Assembly (NCBI GenBank): GCA_003116975.1
Contig: BGKB01000035.1
Location: 62,001-126,000, forward strand
Direction of reading: 5' to 3'
From: Aurantiochytrium sp. KH105
Lineage: Eukaryota > Sar > Bigyra > Thraustochytrida > Thraustochytriidae
DNA length: 64,000 bases
Positions 1 through 10,017 of this stretch are shown one piece after another. The notes under the pieces are model-generated. The model searched no databases and was not told the origin of the DNA. It worked only from the letters and a program-made list of their open reading frames with translations. Every line of letters starts with the position of its first letter. Positions within the stretch are counted from its first letter, which is position 1. A program made the translations under genes and the position numbers.

Positions 1-1724
1 TCTCGGAACCCTGGTCGCTATCCTCGTCGAAATCATAGGCGTCCACCTCTTCTTCTGCATCGTCATCGTCATCATCGTCATCGTCATCATCATCGCTACT
101 GTCATTGATCTCATCTTCGTACTCGTCTTCTTCGTTATGATGGTGCGACACAATTGCCCAGAGTGGCAGTTCGATGCGTCCAAGATCATCGTCGAAGCCG
201 ACAACGTCGTGATCCTTGACGACAACTGTGACGAGGTCATCCAAAGAAATAAGTTCCTTCGGGTTCTCATCGCCTCCGAAAACAAATGTCTCGCCCCAAA
301 AGGGCGTTAGACTTTTGGAGACCACCTTGGTCTTGCGTTTTGCATTCTTGAGACGAATGACGCAGTATGGGTCAGATAAGCCGTTCATGTCAGCTGCGAG
401 AAGGCCACGACCCTCGATAATCTCGACGAGGAGCGCGGGCCGCCGACTTCCAGCAATCCGTGCAGGAGGCGTAGAAAAGCCTTCGATGCTCCCCAGAGAA
501 CTGAGTCTACCTCTCTCGCTCGCAGCGTCTATCGTTGAAGGCGGCCCAAGGACGACATGTTCGCTCTTTTGGTGCGTCAAATCATTCGAGATGACAAGAT
601 TTCGCGTTCGTGGGCCATCGAGGGCCATGTCTGGTGCCTGAAAGACCAGAGCATCTGCTTCTTCGTCCATTTGATCAATTTCGTCATCCATTAGTGGATA
701 ATTCCGCCATTCGCCCTCAAGAATCACACCTGGTGAATCGAGGTCAAGGCCCGACGCAGTGGCCCCAGACCGGACAAGCGCCTCTTGCGTCTTGTGAGGC
801 CTCGAAAGAGCGCTTTTTAATCGCGAGAACTTTGGCGAATGTAGAACGGGAATGGGAATCGAGAGACCAGCAAGGCTCTTGCTCGACCTGGATGAGCGAT
901 GTGATCGCTGCGACTGCCCCGAGAGCGGCTCCTCGAGATTGGCCCCTTCATCGAGATGGCGCTGCTCGAGCGGGGAGAGCGCCTCTTCCGCGACGTCTCG
1001 GACCCAATACATGCTCAGACAGATTTCGCCTTGCGCAGTTTTCATTTTTTCGTAAGGGGCCAAAGGGAACCACACCTTGCCATCGGCGGTGCCAAGCTCG
1101 GAGACAGAGCGCACGGCGATGGAGATAACTCCAACGGGAGCCGAAAAGGAAAGTCTGTGCGTTTGCTGTTTGACGCGAACAACGAGAAGATCTTCGAAAC
1201 TAAGTTGCGAGGGGCGTGATAAAGGCCAATCTCGAAAGGTTTGTCCTACAAATGTCACAATGCCATCCCCTGTTTTTCAAGTGAGTTTGTCAGTCTCTCA
1301 AGCCCCATATTGCAAAGTGTGCAAAGATGATGCTGCTGGATTGGGTGTATCGATCGATTTTCTATTCTTTGAAGGACCACGCGAAAAGTAGAAACGTACC
1401 GCTTTCTTCTTCGACGACCTTGCTTACCGCCGTCCTGTGCAGTGCACTGTTCAGTGAGAGTTTGCAAAAGACTTGACGCCCAACCAGTTCGTGATTTAGG
1501 CCGCGTAGGCCGCGCAAGCGCACGACTAGGCGCCAGCGGCTCTGCGGAGGCTGAAGAGAGTCCGTCATTGGTCTATAATTGTGCTCGAAATCTTCGTCCC
1601 CCTCGAGATCCTCTTCGTTGTCGTCCTCCTCCTCGTCCTCTGCACGTTGGTGGCTCTTCGCCTCGGATTCTGATGCCGTAGACATTGCCGTCGCTGCCGC
1701 CGCCGCGAAGCCTTCGCCCGACAT
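1..1724 (-). CDS. Tandem C2-domain protein (5' part; continues beyond the window start)
   Basis: The frame is on the minus strand. The chosen ATG is at 1724 (A at -3); the open frame continues upstream but without an ATG. Exon 1 is 1724-1400. The intron 1399-1246 has donor GTACGT and acceptor TGTAG. Exon 2 runs from 1245 off the left edge. Joining keeps the frame through the first C2 domain (about residues 64-190), which ends in a typical G-E-I-x-L strand. A Ser-rich linker follows, then a second C2 domain (about 377-470). The second domain keeps the calcium-site pattern: D-x5-D in ADMNGLSD, then DHD and DDD in the later loop. Ca2+-dependent membrane binding is therefore plausible for it; the first C2 is less complete. 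After it comes a long run of aspartates with a few glutamates. The protein could be a synaptotagmin-like, MCTP-like or other multi-C2 protein; the missing C terminus prevents a choice. Confidence 0.8.
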
Positions 1725-2054
1725 GCTCCAGCCCAGGTCTTGCGCGCGACCGCGACCGTGGTAACGCTCGAGGTCGGTCGAGCGAGCTGACGCTCGCTCG
1801 CCCGCAAGCTCGTAGGAAACGAATTGAACGAACCCCAGCAATGCCAAGCAAGCCGAGCGCGCAGGCCGGCCTCGCGAGCGATCGGACCCGGGGCGGCTCG
1901 CCTTTGGGCCCCGTCCCTCGGAGCGTCCCTCTCCCTCTCCTTGCGCGTGCGCCCCGGCCTCGCGCGCGGAAAGAGTTTTGCAGTTCCGCGCGGACTCCTC
2001 GCCTGCTCGAAGCTCGCCTCGGATTTGAAAACAGCCTCAGACTAGATTAGAAAC

Positions 2055-2141
2055 GAAAAGAAAGGAAAAGAAAAAAGAAAAGAAAAGAAGAGGAAAGGAA
2101 AGGAAGGAAAGGAAGGAAAGGAGAGGAAAGGAAGAAGGAAA
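2055..2141 (+). repeat. 87-bp uninterrupted polypurine tract
   Basis: Every base on the plus strand is A or G, in irregular AAAAG/GGAAA units. It lies 0.7 kb upstream of the giant coiled-coil gene. Confidence 0.9.
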
Positions 2142-2746
2142 CAATCGAAAGCAGCCTGCCTGCTTCTCGAAGTTGGTTTGAATGGTTTGATGAATGTACA
2201 TAGAAGGGAAAGGGAAAGAGAGAGCAGCCTGCGAGGACGACGGGGCGAAACCGCGCGAAACCCAACGCCCGTAACCGCTCGCCCGCTCCACGATCGAGTA
2301 GGTCGAGTCGATAACAGACAGACACAGGCAGGCAGACTGTCTGTCGTCGGCAAGGCGAGAAAGCAAAAGCCAACGACGAGGGCGCGGAGCGCGGCGCCGA
2401 GAACTCGGCCCGGAGGCCTCGACGGCGGGGCGGCGGCGGCGGCGCGCTGCAGACGCCGGAGAGCGAGGCTCGGACGCGAGAAGAGAGACAGTCCGCAGGA
2501 TCTGGTGCGCCAGAAGCGAGCAGCACGGGACACCGGTCGACGGGGACTCGTGACAAAAGCGCTGCGACGGGGGCTTTGCCGCGGGCCTCGAGAGGAGCCT
2601 TGTTGGGGTTGACGTTCGATTTGAGGGAGGTCTTGCGGTGTGGAAGCGGATCTTCAGCAGGCATAAGCGGTCGTGCCCGTTTGGCACTTCGTCAGACTAG
2701 CTGTCTGTAGGTCTCTCTGCCTGTCCGTGTGACTGTCAGCCAGACT

Positions 2747-2770
2747 GACCGACCGACCGACCGACCGACC
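2747..2770 (+). repeat. (GACC)6 microsatellite
   Basis: Six perfect GACC units lie about 80 bp upstream of the ATG at 2850, probably in the promoter or 5' UTR. Confidence 0.9.
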
Positions 2771-2849
2771 GATCGGGCAGTCAAGGTTTGGTGACCTCAG
2801 TTGCCGCATCCTTATCAAATTATCAACGAGATCCCCCTCCCTCCCAAGT

Positions 2850-5800
2850 ATGGACGGTCTGTGGCCTTCATTCAGGGCATCCCGGCGACAAGAGGAAAGC
2901 GGCCCGCTCGGAGCTAAAAACACTCCATTGTCCGTGGTGGACAGCGGTACGCTCCCCAAAGATGCCTTTGTGATGCGGGTCTGCAATCAACAGCGCGGAC
3001 GCGATGGGGACACCGACGAAGACGAATGCAACAGCGCTCTCGACGATGAAGAATACAGCCTCGACGCAAGCGATGGCGTCCATAAAAGCCGCGAGAGAAG
3101 ATCTGTGTACGATCAACGCAGAAGCAAGGTTGTGCGCTCGCGCAGCTTGGATATGGGCTCACGCGTCCCCCCTGCTTTACAGCGCGGCAATCTTCCCCCT
3201 CGGCACCTCCAGACGCAGCAAGCTTCAACCCAAAGCCCGCAACAACCGCCGCATGCGCACGAATCCCGACGCATTCCTCTTCGCGCAATGTTACCTTCGA
3301 GCATCAAGCTGGCACCCGCGCTCGTGGCTGACGAAAATCGCCGCGATCCAGTGGGGGCTCGTCTCATTCATGCCATCAAGCTCGACGAACACCTTGTACC
3401 TGAAGATTCGCTGCTTGTTGAGGTGAATGGCCGCGATGTCCGGAATCTCCCAACGGCGTCCCTGATGGAGCAAATTACGTCCGCACAAGGAAAGCATCTG
3501 GACTTGTGCTGGCTGCGTCCTAAAGCAAGCGTGCGGAGACCTCGAAGCAAGTCTAGCGACAGCACGACGCGGCGTCGCCGCCGCTCCTTTGGGCTGTCTA
3601 ACAATCTCAAAACCATTTGGTCCGGTCTGGAAGGTCTCGTTCAGGCTCTCGACAACGGCGATGACCTTGCCAGCCTTTTAAAGCTCCCACTCACAGGACA
3701 GTCAGAGGTCGTCCAGCCACAGGATCTCGATCAGGATCACGAGGATGCGGCAAAACGGGCCCGTGTAGAGGACATTTCTGGCCTTCTTGAGGTGCTCGCC
3801 TCCCAGGTCAGGCGACGCAATCGCGACGCTGTCGCGACAGCCAATGACCTGCGTCGTGCCAAGGAAGACAATTCACGCCTCGCTCAACGTGTGGACGCCC
3901 AACGCGAACTCATTCAGCAACTGGAAAGCGGCGAATCAATTTCATCCACGTCGAACGAATTCGCGCTTGGCGTCAGTTCGAGCGAAAAAGACAAGGAGAA
4001 GGTAAACGAGCAAGAGGAACGCAAGGATGGTACCCTTTTGGAGGAGACGCAGCGAGGCCAAGCGTTTTCTGCTGAAGTTGCCGCTGTCGAGCGCAAACTG
4101 GCGCAGGTAACACAGGACCTTCGCACGGCCACGGCGGCCAAGCAATTCTTTGAGCGCAAGGTGCAAGTCATGGAGCGATCGCTTGAAGCTACTGAAGGCA
4201 AGCTCGTAGACCTCTCACGCGCGAACGAAGAATTCAAAACCCAACTTTCGCAGCAAGAAAGCCGTGTGAAGGAACAGCAAAGCCTTATCACCAACTTGGA
4301 AGCGCAGCACAAAGCAACCTTGAATGAGCACCTTGATCGAGTTAATGTAGAGCATTCACGCCAACTCAAAGAGATGGTGGCGAGTCTGGAGGCTTCACAT
4401 GATGAAAAGACGCGGTCTGCAACTGCTCGAGAGGAGACCTTACGGGCGCACCTGGACCTATTGCAGCAAAGCGTTGCGACCAAGGACCGCGAAGTCGGGG
4501 ACTTGAAGGTCGCCCTGCAACAGGCTCGAGCGCGACTCGCTCAGCATCAAGACGACCAGCGCGCATTGTCGCGCGAGCGAAATGACGCGAACTCCGAGGA
4601 ACTCAAACTCTGGCGTCGTGACGCGAACCAGCTCCGCAAAACCGTCGAAGAGCTCTCTTTGCAGCTACGCAAAGCCGACCAGGAGGTCGTCCTGTACAAG
4701 CAAAAGTTCACATCTGCAGAACATGAGCTCGAAAAGGCACACGAGGCTCTTGTCGACGTGGCAAGTCGACAGCATGCGGCCTCGAGCGAGCGCGTGGCCG
4801 ATCGCAAAGAGCGAGATGCACTCATGAGCAGGCTGCAAGAGGCGGAGCGACGAGCTGCTCATTCCAATACAGATAGTGCCCAGGTTCGAATGGAGATGGA
4901 AGAACTCAGGCATTTGCAAGCCGCTCAGCTTGCAGAGCTTGAAGCCAAGTACCGACACAATGCGCACGATGTAACGGCGCACCCTGCAAGCGAGAAAAAG
5001 ACGCCAAGGCAGGAAGACCAAGGCTGGGTCTTTGAGTGCGACGCAATGCTTCGTGAAGACCTTTGCGCACAATTACTGCGCGCGCAGGTACTGGCCCAGG
5101 ACCGCCAAGAGACATGCACAATGTTACGGGAACAGGTGCAGATTGTCTCGGACGAACTTGCGCGACGTGCGGACGAACTTGAATCTCTGCGGTCGCAAGC
5201 TGCAAGCGAAGCGAGCAGCAAGTTTCAGGCGGTCTTGAGTAAGGTAGAAAGTGACTTCGAGCACGAACTGAAAACATTGCACACAAACCTCGCCGAAAAG
5301 GAGGCCGCACTTACAGAGCTTCGCGATGTTCTCCGTACCAAGCACGAGGAGCTGGGTCGCTTGCGCGAAAGGCACAGCCAAGCGCTCGCTCAGGTCGCGC
5401 AGGAGCACAACGACTGGAAAGAGGAGCTTGCGGGAGTGCGGGAGACAGCCTCTCTCGAACAGTCGCGCGCGTCTGAGCTCGCAGTTCGTCTTGACGAAGC
5501 GCTTCGTTTAAAACAAGCGAGCGATACAGGCTTGCACGAGGCGCAGAGAAAAGTCCAAGAGCTTTTGCTTGCCTCGTCGAAGCTCGAAGACGCGCGCGTG
5601 GAGCTCGAATCGCTTCGTGGAGCGCACGCAAAGCTTCAAGACGTTGAGACGAAACTCGCACAGGCTGAAGCGGACCGTGCATCGTCTGCGGCGGAGTCTG
5701 AGGCCGCACGTGTGCGCGCGGCACAGGCGGAAAAGGATGCTGATGCTGCGCGCCGACAGCTCGAGGAGGCAGAAGGTCTTCGCAGTGGTTTGCAGCGTGC

Positions 5801-8800
5801 CCAATCCGAGCAGCAGTCCTTCACGCACCAGATTCAGGCCGACTTAAACGAACACCGACGCGTCTGCACACGAATGCGTCGCGAGCTTGCCGACGCCGAG
5901 CAGGCATTGCGCGCATCGCGCGGTGCGCTTGACGCTCAAGAGGCCAAGGAGCGGCAGACTCGTGATATGATCAACCGTCTCGTCGAGCAGCTCGACGCAG
6001 CGCAATCTGAGGCACGCTCGGGAAAACTTGCCATTTCAGAACATGAGACAGTCGTTCGGGGTCTCGTGTCGGACATCGCGGCGCTGCATACAGAAGTCAA
6101 TCGGCTCAAAAACGGCCTTCAGGACAAGGCACATGCTCTGGCGCATGCAGAGCAGGCCCGAGAGCATGCTGAGACGAGCGCTGCACGGGCGCTCGAGACC
6201 CTCGAGGCCAAGGTTGAGGCTCGTGACGATCAGCTCGAAGCGCTCGAGAAAGATCTCACGGACTCCCGTCATGCCCTTGACGTCGCCGAGCATGCGCGCG
6301 ACTCGTATATGCGGGCGCGCGCGGGCGATATTGGCAGCCTCTCTCGCGCAACTGGAAGACTTCAAATGCAGCAGCGACATTGCCGCGAGCAATCTGTGGC
6401 AATCTTGGAGAACTTTGCGTCCGAACTGGCCGCCGCGCTTGCATCGTGCGCGCGCCGCGCGCAGGATCTCGAGGCCCGACATTTGCGAAGGGTCGCAGGG
6501 CTCGAGGCGGCGTTGCAAGATGCAGAACACCGTCTCAATGCGCAGCAGCAATCATTCAACAATCTCTCTCAGGAAAGGCAGGAAGAGCTCATAATGCTGC
6601 GGGAGAAGACGGCTCAATCGAAAGAAAGCGAGCGAGCAGCGCGGCGAGAGCTGGCCATGGCGAAAACGGCGCTCGCCTCGCAAAAGGAGGAATTGCGAAT
6701 GGCTGACGAGCGCGCAAAGGCAAGTACGGAGATGGCTGGTCGTCTTCAGACCCGCGTGGAGGAACTTGACGATGCCTTGGAAGAAGAGCGCACAACTGCG
6801 CAACGCAATACAATTCGTCTCGAGGGCGAGCTATCCCGTCTTCGCGACTCGCATGAGATCGAAGACGGTGCGCGCAGGGCTCTTGCTCAAGCTCGCGAGG
6901 ACGCCGAGGAGCGCGAGGCGCGACTGCGCGATTTAGAAGTTGAAGCATCGACGCTGCGGGAGGAGAAGAAATCTCTGCAGCAGCGACTCGCTGATGCTCG
7001 CGACTCTACTTTGAGCGCAGAGCGTGAACTTGAAGTCGTGCAGGAAAAGCTCAATAGCGAAGTGGATCAGCTTGCAGAGGCTGCGTCAGCCAAGGTCGCG
7101 CTGGAGACGCGCTTGAAAGATGCGCACGCTCACGAGAAGCAGTGCAAGCTGCAATCAGACGCCCAGATTGCCCGACTTCAGGTACAGGTTGCGCGTCTTC
7201 GACAGGCTCTGGAAGATGAGCAAGCTGCTGCCAGTGTTGCCGCCTCTTCCCACCACAAGTCGGACCGGCTTGAAGAAGAGTGCGAGCGGTTGCGCACCGA
7301 GTGCGAGCGGCTGCGCGACGCGCTTGCCAAGAGCCATGACCTTGTAGCGGCTGTGCAGGCTCGTTTAGAGGAGCACGAAGACCAGGTTGAGGAGACGAAG
7401 CGCGACTCTCTCAATTGCCAGCAGGAGCTTCACAGGTCCCTGCGCGAGTCTGAAAACAGAGCAGCAGGCCTTGCATCACAGCTGCAAATCGTCAAGGGCG
7501 AGTCGGAAGCGGCACAACATTCTCTCAAAGAGCGCATCGTCTCTCTCGAAGCCGAAACATTTCGCCTGACGAGCGAGAAGGAAGACTTGATCGCGGTACA
7601 TGATGATGAGCGTTTTGCAATGACTCAAGAGCGAGACGCATTTCGTAAAGAGCGAAGCGAACTTACATCCGCCGCCGAAGCCCAGGGTCAGCGGCTTACT
7701 CGCCTTGAAGCCAGATGCAATGAGATGGAAGAGGAGGCCGCGGGCTATCAGAGCAGCCGATTCGAAAGCGAACAAACGGCTCGTGGAGCTGCCAAAGAAA
7801 TTGATATATTGCGAGACCAGTGTCGTCTGCTGGAAGATAAGGTCGCCTCAGCAGAGCAGGAGTCGTTGCGCAGCAGCGAGCTCGAGGACCTCTTGAAAAG
7901 GCAGCAAACAGAGTCTGCCCGTTGGCGCAAGGAAAAGGAAGATGCTCAAGAGCAGTACCAGCGACAACTCGAAGACTTTCGCGCATCGCAACTATCACAG
8001 CTTGAAGACCTCCGCGCGGCAAGGCAGAGCGAGCAAGTCCGGTACGAGGAGGTGCAAACGAAGCTTGAAACGACGCGGGCCGAGCTTGCTTCGGCGCTCG
8101 AGGGTAAATCTTCTCTGGAAATTCAGGTCGAGAGTCTGCAGCATGCGGTTCAAGCCGGGACAGAGTCGCAAAGAGTTAGCGTTGCTGAGAAGTTGGCTCT
8201 TGAATCACGTTGCGAGGACCTGCAGTCAAAAGTATCTGCGTGTCATGCGCAATTGGAGACAGCCCATCGGGAGTCGCAATTTTCTGCTGCAGAGCGAGCA
8301 GATCTCTCGGAAGCCCTCGAGTCTTCCCGACATCGGATTGCGCAGCTAGAGGAGCAGTTCTCTCACTTGCAGCGTCAGGCAAATGAGAATGCTCTCAAGC
8401 TGAGTGAGGAAGCCGATCTCTCGGCGCGTCGCTCGTCGGCGCAGAAAATGTTACAGCAGGCCACAGAACGCGAGGCAGAACTTCTCTCCGAACTTGAAGT
8501 TTACCGTGCCAGATCTTTCGAGGAGAAGGAGCAAACGGAGGCCCTCGATGCTGAAGCACGCGTGTTTTGCGATGTTGCAACGCAAGCAAGCTTGCAAGAC
8601 GAGCCGCCTTCGTCTGAGAAGGCCACGAGCTCCGACGCCGTGACACAAACCTTGCAGCAAGCATCAAGCGTCGAAAAGGAGACTGTATCGGGAGGTTGCC
8701 AGACAGATGACCTTGACTTAGTTGCCCTGGAGGAACTGAAGCGGATGCGAGAGCTCCATAAACAAGAGCTCGCGGATTTTTTGGCCCGAGTACAAGAAGA

Positions 8801-9776
8801 AATTGTGGAAGAACGAGAGCGTCAAGAGCTTGAGCAGCTCGTGCATCGAGCTCAGATTGACAAGGACCGGGCTCACTTGGAGGGTTTGGTTGCGAGACAA
8901 GCAGAAGAACTTGATGTACTTCGTGCAGAAAAGCAGCAATGGCGGTCTCAGACTGCAGGACGCGTGCGGAATCAGGCGCAGCAAACGGACGCAGCGGCAC
9001 AGCAGGCTGAGATGGGGGCGGCGACACCCGTCAGCGATGCTGTCGTAAGCGAGTATGACCGCCTCTTGTTGTACGAGGAGAATCCTGACCTCAATGAGAC
9101 CTTGAGCGAGCTTGAGACGACCAAAGCGGTTCTCGAGGCCTCAAACTCTCAACTTGCGAGTTTCCGTGCGCGTGAAACGGAAACAATGTTTCAGACAGAA
9201 CTGCTCAAGTCGGCATTGGAGAGCGCGCAGTCTCGCATTCGAGCGCTCGAAAACCGTAGAGGCGCGTCATTGCAGCAAGAGCTATCGACGTCGTCTTCTT
9301 CGCCAAGCCAAGCGTCTTCGCGTCGGGAGGACGAGCTGCACGAGGAGGTAATTATTTGGCGATCCGTGGCTGAGCGCGACGCGAAACGCTGCGCAGCATT
9401 GATGGACGCGGTGGCACGAGAATCTGACCGTGCTTCTCGTCTCGAAGAGGCTTTGGCGCGACGTGAGCGGCATGGCGGACAGTATGCGAGCATTGCATCG
9501 AGCAGTGCTTCTTTGACGTTGAGCGAATCAGGGGTGTCTGTGGCCGAAAGCGCGACGCTGCACGATGAGCTCGAGACGCTGGCTTCTGATATGAACGAGA
9601 CACTGCAGGCGCTTGGTTCTTCTGGCGTCTCGAATCGTATGGTTTCGTCCTCGAGGAGGCACAATGGAAGGACGACGACCTCAAGCGCAAGGAGTATCTC
9701 GGTCGGGCGCGGGGGCGCCTACAGCACTGGAGATAGATCTTTCAAAGGAGATCGTTGCAGCGGTTGTCCGCCATAA
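2850..9776 (+). CDS. Giant PDZ-like / coiled-coil protein (2308 aa)
   Basis: A single open frame begins at ATG 2850. Residues 1-140 are polar and probably disordered. Residues about 141-227 resemble a PDZ domain: they include the DSLLVEVNGRDV strand pair and a following helix, but lack a clear GLGF loop. An Arg/Ser-rich linker follows. From about residue 300 to 2250 the protein is almost continuous coiled coil (heptad Leu with Glu/Arg/Gln/Ala), broken around residues 1900-2050 by a Ser/Thr-rich stretch. That stretch has four TQ/QT sites: VATQAS 1909-1914, AVTQTL 1930-1935, GCQTDD 1949-1954 and QQTDA 2044-2048. The C terminus is Ser/Arg-rich. No motor head or ATPase is seen, so it is not a myosin, kinesin or SMC protein. 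A scaffold of cytoskeleton, centrosome/basal body or Golgi is likely, but the exact role is unknown. The 3' end converges on the PI4K gene. Confidence 0.85.
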   Translation: MDGLWPSFRASRRQEESGPLGAKNTPLSVVDSGTLPKDAFVMRVCNQQRGRDGDTDEDECNSALDDEEYSLDASDGVHKSRERRSVYDQRRSKVVRSRSLDMGSRVPPALQRGNLPPRHLQTQQASTQSPQQPPHAHESRRIPLRAMLPSSIKLAPALVADENRRDPVGARLIHAIKLDEHLVPEDSLLVEVNGRDVRNLPTASLMEQITSAQGKHLDLCWLRPKASVRRPRSKSSDSTTRRRRRSFGLSNNLKTIWSGLEGLVQALDNGDDLASLLKLPLTGQSEVVQPQDLDQDHEDAAKRARVEDISGLLEVLASQVRRRNRDAVATANDLRRAKEDNSRLAQRVDAQRELIQQLESGESISSTSNEFALGVSSSEKDKEKVNEQEERKDGTLLEETQRGQAFSAEVAAVERKLAQVTQDLRTATAAKQFFERKVQVMERSLEATEGKLVDLSRANEEFKTQLSQQESRVKEQQSLITNLEAQHKATLNEHLDRVNVEHSRQLKEMVASLEASHDEKTRSATAREETLRAHLDLLQQSVATKDREVGDLKVALQQARARLAQHQDDQRALSRERNDANSEELKLWRRDANQLRKTVEELSLQLRKADQEVVLYKQKFTSAEHELEKAHEALVDVASRQHAASSERVADRKERDALMSRLQEAERRAAHSNTDSAQVRMEMEELRHLQAAQLAELEAKYRHNAHDVTAHPASEKKTPRQEDQGWVFECDAMLREDLCAQLLRAQVLAQDRQETCTMLREQVQIVSDELARRADELESLRSQAASEASSKFQAVLSKVESDFEHELKTLHTNLAEKEAALTELRDVLRTKHEELGRLRERHSQALAQVAQEHNDWKEELAGVRETASLEQSRASELAVRLDEALRLKQASDTGLHEAQRKVQELLLASSKLEDARVELESLRGAHAKLQDVETKLAQAEADRASSAAESEAARVRAAQAEKDADAARRQLEEAEGLRSGLQRAQSEQQSFTHQIQADLNEHRRVCTRMRRELADAEQALRASRGALDAQEAKERQTRDMINRLVEQLDAAQSEARSGKLAISEHETVVRGLVSDIAALHTEVNRLKNGLQDKAHALAHAEQAREHAETSAARALETLEAKVEARDDQLEALEKDLTDSRHALDVAEHARDSYMRARAGDIGSLSRATGRLQMQQRHCREQSVAILENFASELAAALASCARRAQDLEARHLRRVAGLEAALQDAEHRLNAQQQSFNNLSQERQEELIMLREKTAQSKESERAARRELAMAKTALASQKEELRMADERAKASTEMAGRLQTRVEELDDALEEERTTAQRNTIRLEGELSRLRDSHEIEDGARRALAQAREDAEEREARLRDLEVEASTLREEKKSLQQRLADARDSTLSAERELEVVQEKLNSEVDQLAEAASAKVALETRLKDAHAHEKQCKLQSDAQIARLQVQVARLRQALEDEQAAASVAASSHHKSDRLEEECERLRTECERLRDALAKSHDLVAAVQARLEEHEDQVEETKRDSLNCQQELHRSLRESENRAAGLASQLQIVKGESEAAQHSLKERIVSLEAETFRLTSEKEDLIAVHDDERFAMTQERDAFRKERSELTSAAEAQGQRLTRLEARCNEMEEEAAGYQSSRFESEQTARGAAKEIDILRDQCRLLEDKVASAEQESLRSSELEDLLKRQQTESARWRKEKEDAQEQYQRQLEDFRASQLSQLEDLRAARQSEQVRYEEVQTKLETTRAELASALEGKSSLEIQVESLQHAVQAGTESQRVSVAEKLALESRCEDLQSKVSACHAQLETAHRESQFSAAERADLSEALESSRHRIAQLEEQFSHLQRQANENALKLSEEADLSARRSSAQKMLQQATEREAELLSELEVYRARSFEEKEQTEALDAEARVFCDVATQASLQDEPPSSEKATSSDAVTQTLQQASSVEKETVSGGCQTDDLDLVALEELKRMRELHKQELADFLARVQEEIVEERERQELEQLVHRAQIDKDRAHLEGLVARQAEELDVLRAEKQQWRSQTAGRVRNQAQQTDAAAQQAEMGAATPVSDAVVSEYDRLLLYEENPDLNETLSELETTKAVLEASNSQLASFRARETETMFQTELLKSALESAQSRIRALENRRGASLQQELSTSSSSPSQASSRREDELHEEVIIWRSVAERDAKRCAALMDAVARESDRASRLEEALARRERHGGQYASIASSSASLTLSESGVSVAESATLHDELETLASDMNETLQALGSSGVSNRMVSSSRRHNGRTTTSSARSISVGRGGAYSTGDRSFKGDRCSGCPP

Positions 9777-10017
9777 GATACGTCATCAAAGTGCTAGAGT
9801 TTTGGAGAAGGTAGCCGGGCTCTGGGACAAAACGTTAAAAGCTTAACAGCTACTACCATGGTATAGGTATGGTTATTAGGCCAGACCAAGCCTCTGAGGG
9901 TAAAGGAGAAATTGTGTTGTTATTGTTGTTGTTCATTTGCGCGTGATGCCAGGGAGAAAGAAAGATTGAAAAGAGCAATTGTATGGAAGGCGAGACTCGC
10001 GCGGCTAGCCTAGCTCA

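Larger units (their letters stand above)
1725..2849. promoter_or_regulatory. Divergent intergenic region, no gene recognised
   Basis: This is 1.1 kb between two divergent start codons. It holds a pure purine tract, a GACC microsatellite and GC-rich DNA. Long open frames here are low-complexity (poly S/F/L on the minus strand, poly R/A on the plus strand) and look like by-products of base composition. It probably contains both promoters. Confidence 0.5.

Noticed and set aside
2037-2687. Minus-strand open frames of 160-216 codons
   Set aside because: They read the polypurine tract and GC-rich promoter DNA as Ser/Phe/Leu/Arg runs and have no domain.
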